Assembly (NCBI RefSeq): GCF_013761175.1
Contig: NZ_JACDUR010000006.1
Location: 372,001-436,000 of the forward strand
Reading direction: 5' to 3'
Length of the DNA: 64,000 bases
Source of the DNA: Nonomuraea soli
GTDB taxonomy: Bacteria > Actinomycetota > Actinomycetes > Streptosporangiales > Streptosporangiaceae
Shown here in pieces: positions 55,632 to 63,225 of the stretch. The notes beneath the pieces are model-generated. The model was not told where the DNA came from and did no database searches. It saw nothing but the letters and a program-made list of their open reading frames with translations. A program made the translations under genes and the position numbers. Positions within the stretch are counted from its first letter, which is position 1, and each line of letters begins with the position of its first letter.

Positions 55632-57469
55632 CGATCACGACTGTTCAGACCGTGGAGACCATCGTGACCCGGGTGCGCGACCGGGCATCCTCGAACGCCG
55701 TCGCCCTGCGCCACAAGGACTTCGGCGTCTGGCAGGAGATCACCTGGGCGGAGTACTGGAACCAGGTCGAGATCGTCGCCCACGCCCTGCTCGCGCTGGG
55801 CGTCGAGACCGGCGACCGGGTCGCCGTGCACTCGGAGAACCGGCCGGAATGGCTCTACGCCGACCTCGGCATCGTGGCCGTGCGCGGCGTCACGGTGGGC
55901 CTCTACCCCACCAACCCCGCCTCGGAGGTGGCCTACCTGCTCGCCGACTCCGGCGCGAAGATCCTCATCGCCGAGGACCAGGAACAGGTGGACAAGGCCC
56001 TGGAGGTGCTCGGCGAGTGCCCCGCGCTGGAGCGCATCGTCTACCTGGAGCCACGCGGCATCCGCGGGCGCTACGACGACCCGCGCCTGCTGCACTGGGA
56101 CGAGTTCCTCTTCATCGGCGTGGAGCACCGCGGCGAGCATCCGGGCGCGGTCGCCAAGCGCATGGCCGAGACCCGGCCCTCCGACGTGATGACCCTGATC
56201 TACACCTCCGGCACCACGGGACCGCCCAAGGGCGTCATGCTGACCGTGGCCAACGTGGAGTTCGCGGTCGAGGTCCTCGTCAAGAGCGGCGGCTTCACCT
56301 CGCCGCCGCCGAACGAGCGCGACCAGACGTTGTCGTACCTGCCCCTGTGCCACGTGGCCGAGCGGGCCTTCACGGTCTGGTTCAACTCCGCCGCGGGCGT
56401 GCAGGTGAACTTCGCCGAGTCCATCGAGACCGTCCAGGCCAACCTGCGTGAGGTGCAGCCCACCATCCTGTTCGGCGTGCCGCGCATCTGGGAGAAGGTG
56501 CTGGCCCAGGTCAACATCAAGCTCGACTCCGCCTCCTGGTTCAAGCGCACCACGACCCGCTTCTGGCTGCGGGTGGCCGACCGCGTCGGCGACGCCCTGG
56601 TCCGCACCGGCGGCACCCACACCGCCGCGACCCGCGTGCTGTACACCGTCGGCTGGATCTTCTGCTTCCGCGCGCTGCGCGAGCGGCTCGGCATGCGCCG
56701 CGTGCGCTACGCCTCCTCCGGCGCCGCGCCGATCGCCCCCGACGTGCTCAAGTTCTTCATGGGCATCGGGGTGCGCATGCACGAGGTGTACGGCATGAGC
56801 GAGAACACCGCCATCGCCACCGCCAACCGGCCGGGACGCGTCAAGCTCGGCACCGTCGGGGAACCGCACGACGCCATCGAGCTGAAGATCGACGAGGCGA
56901 CCGGCGAGATCCTCACCCGCCACCCCGGAACCTTCGCCGGATACTGGGGCAATCCCCGTGCCACCGCCGACGTGCTCGACGACGACGGATGGCTGCACAC
57001 CGGCGACGTGGGCGAGTGGGTCGACGGCACGCACGTACGGATCACCGACCGCATGAAGGACATCATCATCACCGCCGGCGGCAAGAACGTGGCGCCCAGC
57101 GAGATGGAGAACGCCCTGAAGGCCTCGCCGTACATCAAGGAGGCCGTCGTCATCGGCGACCGCCGGCCCTACCTGACCGCGCTCATCGGCATCGAGCTCG
57201 ACGTGGTGGGGGAGTGGGCGCGGCGCCGGCGCCTGCCGTACACCACCTACCGCGACCTGTCGGACAAGCCCGAGGTCCGCGAGCTGGTACAGGGCATCGT
57301 CAACGGCGTCAACGAGCAGTTCAACCGGGTCGAGCAGATCAAGCTCTTCGCCTTCCTGCCCAAGGAGCTCGACCACGAGGACGGCGAGCTGACCCCCACG
57401 CAGAAGGTCAAGCGCTCGGCGATCGCCCGGCTCTTCGAGGACCTCGTGGAAGGGATGTACCGTCGTTGA
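55628..57469 (+). CDS. Acyl-CoA synthetase (long-chain fatty-acid-CoA ligase type) inside an ABC importer operon
   Basis: 613 residues from ATG 55628. AMP-forming ligase motifs are present: TLIYTSGTTGPPKGVMLT (P-loop), YLPLCHVAERAF, VYGMSENTA, the adenylate motif DDDGWLHTGDVGEW, and ITDRMKDIIITAGGKNVAP with the C-terminal lysine region TPTQKVKRSAI. Length and motifs fit FACS/bubblegum-type ligases. It activates a carboxylic acid to its CoA thioester. Encoded between the ATPase and permease genes with start/stop overlaps on both sides, it most likely acts on the imported substrate, trapping it in the cell. Confidence 0.93.
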   Translation: MTITTVQTVETIVTRVRDRASSNAVALRHKDFGVWQEITWAEYWNQVEIVAHALLALGVETGDRVAVHSENRPEWLYADLGIVAVRGVTVGLYPTNPASEVAYLLADSGAKILIAEDQEQVDKALEVLGECPALERIVYLEPRGIRGRYDDPRLLHWDEFLFIGVEHRGEHPGAVAKRMAETRPSDVMTLIYTSGTTGPPKGVMLTVANVEFAVEVLVKSGGFTSPPPNERDQTLSYLPLCHVAERAFTVWFNSAAGVQVNFAESIETVQANLREVQPTILFGVPRIWEKVLAQVNIKLDSASWFKRTTTRFWLRVADRVGDALVRTGGTHTAATRVLYTVGWIFCFRALRERLGMRRVRYASSGAAPIAPDVLKFFMGIGVRMHEVYGMSENTAIATANRPGRVKLGTVGEPHDAIELKIDEATGEILTRHPGTFAGYWGNPRATADVLDDDGWLHTGDVGEWVDGTHVRITDRMKDIIITAGGKNVAPSEMENALKASPYIKEAVVIGDRRPYLTALIGIELDVVGEWARRRRLPYTTYRDLSDKPEVRELVQGIVNGVNEQFNRVEQIKLFAFLPKELDHEDGELTPTQKVKRSAIARLFEDLVEGMYRR

Positions 57470-58353
57470 AAGGTCTGCTCGAGACCGTCGTCAGGGGGCT
57501 GGGGAACGGGTCGGTCTACGCCCTGCTCGCCCTCGGCTTCGTGATCATCTACAAGGCGACCAAGGTCATCAGCTTCGCGCAGCCCGCGCTGATGCTCGCG
57601 GGCGCCGTGGCCGTGTCCTATCTCGTGGAGGTGACCGGGTTCTATCTGGCCGTGCCGCTGGCCGCTCTCATGATCGCGTTGCTGGCGCTGGGCATCGAAC
57701 GCGTGGCGATCAGGCCCATGGTGGGCCGTCCCGTGTTCGTGGTGGCGATCATCACGCTGGGCATCGACGTGGTCATCCGGGTGGTGGTCAACCACTACAT
57801 CGGCCGTGACGTGCGGCAGATGGGCGACCCGTGGGGCTTCGACCAGGTCTCGATCGGGCCGCTGGTCGTGCAGGAACGCTGGCTGGCCATGCTCGCGGTG
57901 ACCGCGGTGCTGGTCGGACTGCTGTTCGCGTTCTTCCGCTACACCAGGTACGGCCTGGCGATGCGGGCCGCCGCCTACGACCAGGAGACGGCCCTGGCCC
58001 AGGGAGTCTCGGTGGGCGCGGTGTTCGCCCTGTCGTGGGGGCTGGCGGGCTTCCTGGCGGCGATCGCCGGCATGTTCGTCGGTACCGGGCAGGGCGTCGA
58101 GCAGCTCACCTGGATCATCGCGCTGAAGGCGCTGCCGGCGATCATCCTGGGCGGGCTCGACTCTCTGGGCGGCGCGGTCATCGGCGGGCTGACGATCGGC
58201 GTCGTGGAGTCGCTGTTCCAGAGCTACCAGGGCGACATCGCGCCGTGGCTGGGACAGAACTTCGCCGTGGTCTCGCCGTACGTGGTGATGCTGCTGGTCC
58301 TGCTCGTCCGGCCGTACGGGCTCTTCGGCACGAGGGAGGTCGAGCGCGTATGA
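57466..58353 (+). CDS. Branched-chain-type ABC permease (LivH-like)
   Basis: 295 residues from TTG 57466, which overlaps the ligase stop (TTGA). About eight helices; LivH features include GNGSVYALLALGFVIIYKAT, VISFAQPALMLAGA, RYTRYGLAMRAAAYD and the EAA-like KALPAIILGGLDSLGGAVIG. It forms the channel with the LivM-like protein, whose ATG overlaps its stop. Confidence 0.92.
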   Translation: MKGLLETVVRGLGNGSVYALLALGFVIIYKATKVISFAQPALMLAGAVAVSYLVEVTGFYLAVPLAALMIALLALGIERVAIRPMVGRPVFVVAIITLGIDVVIRVVVNHYIGRDVRQMGDPWGFDQVSIGPLVVQERWLAMLAVTAVLVGLLFAFFRYTRYGLAMRAAAYDQETALAQGVSVGAVFALSWGLAGFLAAIAGMFVGTGQGVEQLTWIIALKALPAIILGGLDSLGGAVIGGLTIGVVESLFQSYQGDIAPWLGQNFAVVSPYVVMLLVLLVRPYGLFGTREVERV

Positions 58354-59501
58354 CCACGCTCAGCCGTGATTCGGACATACCGACCGGCCGGTCTCGAAGG
58401 GTGCGCGGGCGCCCCCTGCTCTACACCTCCTACGGCCAGGACATGGCCCTGCTCGACACCACCGCCAAGCGGATCTGGACGCTGGTGCTGGTCCTGGCCG
58501 CCTTCCTGCTGTCGGGCATGCTCGCCGACCGCTCGCTGGAGGTCCTGGCCGGGGCGTTCGTCCTGGCCATCGGCGCCATCGGGCTCAACATCGTCTCCGG
58601 CTACGCCGGGCAGATCTCCCTCGGCCACGCCTTCTTCGTCGCGATCGGCGCCTACACCGCCGCCGCGTTGTCAGGTCCCGTCGACGGCCGGAACCTGGGT
58701 TTCGGGCTGACGGAGATCTGGATCTGGCTGCCCGCGGCCGGACTGCTCGCCGCCCTCGCCGGCGTGCTGGTCGCGCCCCTCGCCGTACGGCTGCGCGGGC
58801 TGTACCTGGCGGTCGTCACGCTCGGCCTGGTCTTCCTGGGCGAGCACATCTTCAAGGAATGGGACCACCTGACCGGCGGGCCGGGTGTCGGCCGCCAGTC
58901 GGCGGTGCCCACCCTCTTCGGCGCCCGCCTCGACGTCGACGGGCCGCTCGGCACCCGCGAGCAGTCCCTGTACACGCTGATGCTGATCATGTTGATCATC
59001 TTCGCCGTGGCCGCGCGCAACCTCGCCAGGTCGCGCATCGGCCGGGCCTTCTCGGCCATCCGCGACCGCGACATCGCCGCCGAGGTCATCGGGGTGCCGA
59101 TCACCCGCTACAAGGTGCTGGCGTTCGGCATCTCCTCGTTCTACGCCGGGTGCGCGGGCGGGCTGCTGTACGTGATGACCGGGTTCGTCGAACCCGGGTC
59201 GTTCTCGCTGCTGCTGTCGGTGCAGTTCATCGCGATGGTGCTCATCGGCGGGGTGGCGACCGTCTCCGGATCGATCATGGGTGCGCTGTTCATCGTGCTC
59301 ATCCAGCCGCTCACCCGCGCGCTGCCGGGCTTCGTGCCCTTCATCAGCGGCGACACCACCGTCACGCCGAACGTGTTCCAGGTCGAGACCGTGCTGTACG
59401 GCCTGCTGATCGTGCTGTTCCTCGTCTTCGAACCACGCGGGCTCTTCGGGATCTGGATCCGCGTGCGCAACTACTGGAAGAGCTGGCCCTTCTCGTATTA
59501 G
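58350..59501 (+). CDS. Branched-chain-type ABC permease (LivM-like)
   Basis: 383 residues from ATG 58350. A long hydrophilic N-terminus (about 45 residues) precedes about ten helices. LivM motifs are GLNIVSGYAGQISLGHAFFV, GLYLAVVTLGLVFLGEH, SRIGRAFSAIRDRDIAAEVI and GGVATVSGSIMGALFI. It partners with the LivH-like permease. The binding-protein gene follows after 12 bp. Confidence 0.93.
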   Translation: MTTLSRDSDIPTGRSRRVRGRPLLYTSYGQDMALLDTTAKRIWTLVLVLAAFLLSGMLADRSLEVLAGAFVLAIGAIGLNIVSGYAGQISLGHAFFVAIGAYTAAALSGPVDGRNLGFGLTEIWIWLPAAGLLAALAGVLVAPLAVRLRGLYLAVVTLGLVFLGEHIFKEWDHLTGGPGVGRQSAVPTLFGARLDVDGPLGTREQSLYTLMLIMLIIFAVAARNLARSRIGRAFSAIRDRDIAAEVIGVPITRYKVLAFGISSFYAGCAGGLLYVMTGFVEPGSFSLLLSVQFIAMVLIGGVATVSGSIMGALFIVLIQPLTRALPGFVPFISGDTTVTPNVFQVETVLYGLLIVLFLVFEPRGLFGIWIRVRNYWKSWPFSY

Positions 59502-59513
59502 GGAGCCCCTGCA

Positions 59514-60803
59514 ATGAAACGACTGATCGGATATATCGCGATAGTCGGGCTTCTGTCCGGTTGTGGCATGTTCCGGGGAGGAGAGTCCTCCACCGAGAGT
59601 ACGGCGGCGGCCAACGCGCCGGGCATCACCAGCGAACCGTGCCCGCTCGCGGTGGACAAGAACAAGGGCTGCATCTACCTCGGCACCATCTCCGACCTGA
59701 CCGCCGGGCCGTTCGCGGCGCTGGCCGTGCCCATCACCGACGCCCAGAAGGCCTTCTGGAAGCGCGTCAACGAGGCCGGCGGCATCGGCGGCAAGTACGA
59801 GGTCGACGTCCAGGCCTACGTACGCGACAACAAGTACAACCCCGAGACGCACCGCCAGGTCTACAACGAGATCAAGGACAAGGTGCTCGGGCTCGCCCAG
59901 ACCCTCGGCTCACCCACCACCGCCGCGATCATCGACGACCTCAAGGCCAACAGCATCGTCGCCGCCCCCGCCTCCTGGACCTCGGCCTGGGAGTTCGAGG
60001 ACGTCATCGTCGAGACCGGGTCGAACTACTGCATCGAGTCGATGAACGCCGTCGACTACGCGGTCGAGACCTACAAGCCCAAGTCCATCATGGCCGTGCA
60101 CCTGGCCGGCGACTACGGCGCCGACGCCGCCGCCGGCGCCAAGATCGCCGCCGAGAAGGCCGGCGTGACGTTCACCGCCCTCGAAACCCCGCCGGGAGCC
60201 ACCGAGCAGGGCCGCGCCATCACCGAGATCACCAAGAACAAGCCCGACGTCGTCATCATCACCACCGGCCCCGCCGACATGGCCACCATCGTCGGCCAGA
60301 CCGCCGCCGCCGGCTACAAGGGCCGCTTCATCGGCACCGGCCCCACCTGGAACCCGGCGCTGCTCAAGTCGCCCGCGGCGCCCGCGCTCAAGGCCCTGTA
60401 CGAGCAGTCGTCGCCCGGCAAGTCGTGGGGCTCCGACACCCCCGGCCACAAGGCCATGCGCGACGCCCTGCCCAACGTGACGCCCAACGACGGCTACACC
60501 TCCGGATGGGCCTGGTCCTACCCGATGAAGGCGGCGCTCGACAAGATGGTCGCCGGCGGCGACGTGTCCCGTAAGGGCCTGCTGGCGGCGGTCAAGTCGC
60601 TGGCGACGGTCGACTACGAGGGCATGCTGCCGGCGGACGCGGGCAACTTCGCCGGCGACGCCAACGCGGCGACGTTCCGACAGACGCTCATCAACAAGGT
60701 CGACGAGGCGGCACCGACCGGGGTGTCGATGGTGAAGGACTTCTACACCGGGTCCACGGCGCAGGGGTACACGATGGACGGTCCCTGCTTCCAGAAGCTC
60801 TAG
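59514..60803 (+). CDS. Branched-chain-type ABC substrate-binding lipoprotein
   Basis: 429 residues. The lipobox is in IVGLLSGCGMF, so the protein is anchored outside the membrane. It has the type I periplasmic-binding fold of LivJ/K relatives (YLGTISDLTAGPFAALAVPI, AFWKRVNEAGGIGGKYEVDV, GLAQTLGSPTTAAIIDDLK, SIMAVHLAGDYGADAAAGAK, VVIITTGPADMATIVGQ). Family members bind amino acids, amides or aromatic/aliphatic acids. With a CoA ligase in the operon, a carboxylic acid is more likely than an amino acid. Last gene of the operon, followed by a terminator. Confidence 0.92.
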   Translation: MKRLIGYIAIVGLLSGCGMFRGGESSTESTAAANAPGITSEPCPLAVDKNKGCIYLGTISDLTAGPFAALAVPITDAQKAFWKRVNEAGGIGGKYEVDVQAYVRDNKYNPETHRQVYNEIKDKVLGLAQTLGSPTTAAIIDDLKANSIVAAPASWTSAWEFEDVIVETGSNYCIESMNAVDYAVETYKPKSIMAVHLAGDYGADAAAGAKIAAEKAGVTFTALETPPGATEQGRAITEITKNKPDVVIITTGPADMATIVGQTAAAGYKGRFIGTGPTWNPALLKSPAAPALKALYEQSSPGKSWGSDTPGHKAMRDALPNVTPNDGYTSGWAWSYPMKAALDKMVAGGDVSRKGLLAAVKSLATVDYEGMLPADAGNFAGDANAATFRQTLINKVDEAAPTGVSMVKDFYTGSTAQGYTMDGPCFQKL

Positions 60804-60824
60804 TCTCTTCTCTGCCCCACCGCC

Positions 60825-60853
60825 CGCCCCCGGTCCTGCTCGGGCCGGGGGCG
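60825..60853 (+). terminator. Hairpin after the ABC importer operon
   Basis: A 9-bp GC stem (CGCCCCCGG with its complement CCGGGGGCG) with an 11-base loop, 22 bp after the stop. There is only a weak T-rich run (TCT) after it. Confidence 0.65.
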
Positions 60854-60860
60854 TCTGGCA

Positions 60861-61325
60861 GTGACCGTCCGTCGCGGGCGGGGTTGGGCGGCCGTTCTGG
60901 CGTGCGAGCCAGGTGTCGTGGCGCGCGCCCTGACTGCTTGCTGGCGACCACGGCTAGCTATCCAGCGCGTGGCGGAAGCGCCGGTCTGGGCAGACGGGCC
61001 ATTTCGTCGCGGCGTTGAGACTCACGATAGTTTCGCGATCGACATAGCAGGCGGAAGAGGGCTCCAGCACGCTTGCGCGCGCCTGTGGCCTGCTTTAGTA
61101 GCTGGGTTGGACGGTGGCCTGCGAGGTCGGGTCGGAGCTTGTTCGCGCCTGTTCCCAAAGTGGAAACTCGCTCAGCTCTATCTGCGCGCACTTGACTCCA
61201 TCGAGCTCATTGAGCCGGAAGAGTGGTAATCGTCTCGGCGTTTTGGAGTTCCACTAATTGACCAGAGAGAAGTTGTCTCCTCTTCCCTGAGGGCGACACG
61301 TCGGCGGGTCGAAGCAGTCCTTCCG
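60861..61325. other. Segment without a supported gene, atypical composition
   Basis: About 465 bp between the terminator and the next gene. The longest frame (GTG 60861 to TAA 61229, 122 codons) has weak third-position GC compared with real genes here, no ribosome site, and is not recognised. Its last part (LFPKWKLAQLYLRALDSIEL) looks protein-like, so it could be a decayed gene or an acquired fragment. Confidence 0.5.
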
Positions 61326-61331
61326 CCGCCG

Positions 61332-61940
61332 CTACGACACCACCCGAGGGTTCGTCCCGTCCCACTCCGACAGCGGTGCGCAGTGCCAGCGCCACCCCGC
61401 CTGCCGCTCCAGCCCCGGCAGGTCCGCCCGTCCGTTGGCCCACAACAACGTCCGCCACGGGTCGGTCCCGGTGGGAGCCCACGGGAACAGCCGTAGCAGC
61501 GTGGCCGAGGCCAGGTCCGCGGACGGTTCGAACGGCACGCCCAGCCCGGCCCCGATGTCGGCGGTATGCACGAGCATTTCGTCGCACGCCATCCCCGCGA
61601 ACCCGGAGGCGTCGGCCAGCCCGTCAGGATGCCATCCCCGCACGTCGGGCCCCACCCCGTCCACCGCGTGGGCGAGGACGGCGGCGAAGGTGTGCAGGGT
61701 GGCCACCAGGTCCTCGGGCGCCGACTCGGGCCGCACCCGCATCTCCATCGTGCTCAGCTCGCGGTCGCCGGCGACCAGGTCGGTGGCGTACCACAGCACG
61801 GTCTCGCCGATGTGCGCCGCGACCTGCGCGACGTTCCACTCCATTCCCGGCACGCCGGTCTCGGACCACTTCTCCCCGGCGACCGAGTCGAGGTAGTCGC
61901 CGCATTCCGACGCGACGCTAAGAACGATCTTCCCATCCAT
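61332..61940 (-). CDS. Mycothiol-dependent maleylpyruvate isomerase/DinB-like protein
   Basis: 202 residues from ATG 61940, six bases after a minus-strand TAGGGT (leaderless). The N-terminal four-helix-bundle pattern GMEWNVAQVAAHIGETVLWY is that of the MDMPI/DinB superfamily, which binds a metal through His residues. FAGMACDEMLVHTADIGAGL carries the later His/Glu. Members use mycothiol or act as general thiol transferases; substrate unknown. It is divergent from the lipoprotein gene with only 34 bp between the starts. Confidence 0.82.
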   Translation of the reverse strand: MDGKIVLSVASECGDYLDSVAGEKWSETGVPGMEWNVAQVAAHIGETVLWYATDLVAGDRELSTMEMRVRPESAPEDLVATLHTFAAVLAHAVDGVGPDVRGWHPDGLADASGFAGMACDEMLVHTADIGAGLGVPFEPSADLASATLLRLFPWAPTGTDPWRTLLWANGRADLPGLERQAGWRWHCAPLSEWDGTNPRVVS

Positions 61941-61974
61941 GCACCCACCCTAAGCGTTGGGTAGGGTCCGGGGC
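61941..61974. promoter_or_regulatory. Back-to-back divergent leaderless promoters
   Basis: TAGGGT on the minus strand (61952-61947) and TAGGGT on the plus strand (61962-61967) lie 9 bp apart and point outward. Each is followed by 6-7 bases and a start codon. The two polymerase footprints must overlap, so the two genes probably compete for transcription. Confidence 0.55.
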
Positions 61975-62346
61975 ATGAAGCGAATGTTGGCCATGACCGC
62001 GGCTGCGGCCATCCTCCTGACCGGCTGCAGCGAGATCAATAACACGATCGACAAGGCTCAGGCCTGCCTGGAGGCCCCGAAGATCCTCACCGATCTGGGT
62101 GCCGAGCTGACCCGCCTCAAGGACGACCCCGAGGCCATGAACAAGGCGCTCGACGACTCGGCCGCCAAGCTCAACGACCTGGCCGACAAGGCGTCCAACA
62201 CCACGATCAAGGAGGCCACCGACAACCTCGCCGCCGAGCTCGGCAAGATCAACGTGAGCTCGGTCAACGAGGCGGTCGACACGGTCCAGAAGGTGAGCAG
62301 CGAGACCGTCACCTACCTTGACGAGCTGCGCAAGGCCTGCACCTAG
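61975..62346 (+). CDS. Small lipoprotein with a helical, acidic mature domain
   Basis: 123 residues from ATG 61975, seven bases after TAGGGT. The signal peptide has a lipobox (AAILLTGCSE), so the mature protein is lipid-anchored. The remainder is helical with regular Leu/Ala/Lys/Asp spacing (LTDLGAELTRLKDDPEAMNK, LNDLADKASNTTIKEATDNL), plus one further Cys pair (QAC near the N-terminus, KAC at the end). No family function is known to me. The stop overlaps the convergent DUF3500 stop through CTAG. Confidence 0.82.
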   Translation: MKRMLAMTAAAAILLTGCSEINNTIDKAQACLEAPKILTDLGAELTRLKDDPEAMNKALDDSAAKLNDLADKASNTTIKEATDNLAAELGKINVSSVNEAVDTVQKVSSETVTYLDELRKACT

Positions 62347-63221
62347 GAGCGTGACAGGTGCTCGGCGAGCAGGGTGGCGCCGAAGTCGGCGCCGGGCCGC
62401 CTGAGCACGCTGTGCGCGTGGGTGGCGCCGTCCTGGGTGTTGTCGTATTCGATGACCAGGTCGGCGCCCTGGATCCGGTAGTAGTGCCCGAGGCCGCGCG
62501 CGGTGGGCCCGGCCCAGGCGAACGACAGGTCCGACAGGGCGGGTCGGACGGCGGGGTCCAGGCGGTCGGCGTAGACCGAGGCGAGCCGGGTGAGCAGGTC
62601 GCGGGCCGTGTGGCCGAGGTCGGCGGCGCGGACTCCCGGAGGTGACAGTTCGGTGACCTCGGTGGCGTCGCCGGTGAGGATGTCGTCCGGTGCGGTGGCG
62701 TCCACGACGGCGATCGAGCGCTGGGCGGGTGTCAGGGCGGCGAGGAGGGCGCGGGCCAGGTCCTCTTCGAGGGGGAGCGGCCGGATGACCGGCGCCGTGC
62801 CGTACAGGACGGAGACGGGTCGCGCGCCGATGAACACGGGCCCGACCACGCGGCGGCCGTCGACGTACGTCGTGGTGACCGACAGGTGGTGTCCCTCGAA
62901 ACGCCAGGCCCAGGCAGGGGAGGCGGGGTCGCCGAAGACGGCCAGGTAGTAGTCGTCGCTGTGACGTCCGCGGCGTCCGCCCTCGTCGAGGTCGATGACC
63001 TCCTCCATGGCCATCACCGTCACCGCCTGCGCGAAGGCGTGACGGGTGAGCACCGAGGCCAGCAGGCGGTGGGCGGCCTTGCGCGCGGCGGCCGGGAGCC
63101 CGAGCAGGGGCACGCCGGGGCGGGCGCCGGGCAGGTAGGTCCACTGGAGGCGGCGGGGATCGGCGAAGGGGTGCTGGGCGGCCTGGCGTTGGGCGTCGGT
63201 CAGGGCGTTGAGGAAGTCCAC
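62343..63221 (-). CDS. DUF3500-family protein
   Basis: 292 residues from GTG 63221. The family pattern is clear: SVLTRHAFAQAVTVMAMEEV, YYLAVFGDPASPAWAWRFEG, HHLSVTTTYVDG, RPLPLEEDLARALLAALTPA, then FAWAGPTARGLGHYYRIQG and LVIEYDNTQDGATHAHSVLR. The family's reaction is not established; the conserved HHLS and late EYDNTQ...H look like a binding or catalytic site. There is no signal peptide. It starts four bases after the stop of the solute-binding protein gene, so they are probably on one transcript. Confidence 0.85.
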   Translation of the reverse strand: MDFLNALTDAQRQAAQHPFADPRRLQWTYLPGARPGVPLLGLPAAARKAAHRLLASVLTRHAFAQAVTVMAMEEVIDLDEGGRRGRHSDDYYLAVFGDPASPAWAWRFEGHHLSVTTTYVDGRRVVGPVFIGARPVSVLYGTAPVIRPLPLEEDLARALLAALTPAQRSIAVVDATAPDDILTGDATEVTELSPPGVRAADLGHTARDLLTRLASVYADRLDPAVRPALSDLSFAWAGPTARGLGHYYRIQGADLVIEYDNTQDGATHAHSVLRRPGADFGATLLAEHLSRS

Positions 63222-63225
63222 GCTC

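Noticed and set aside
60861-61229. 122-codon frame as a real gene
   Set aside because: Weak third-position GC, no ribosome site and no recognised homology; kept only as an unexplained segment.
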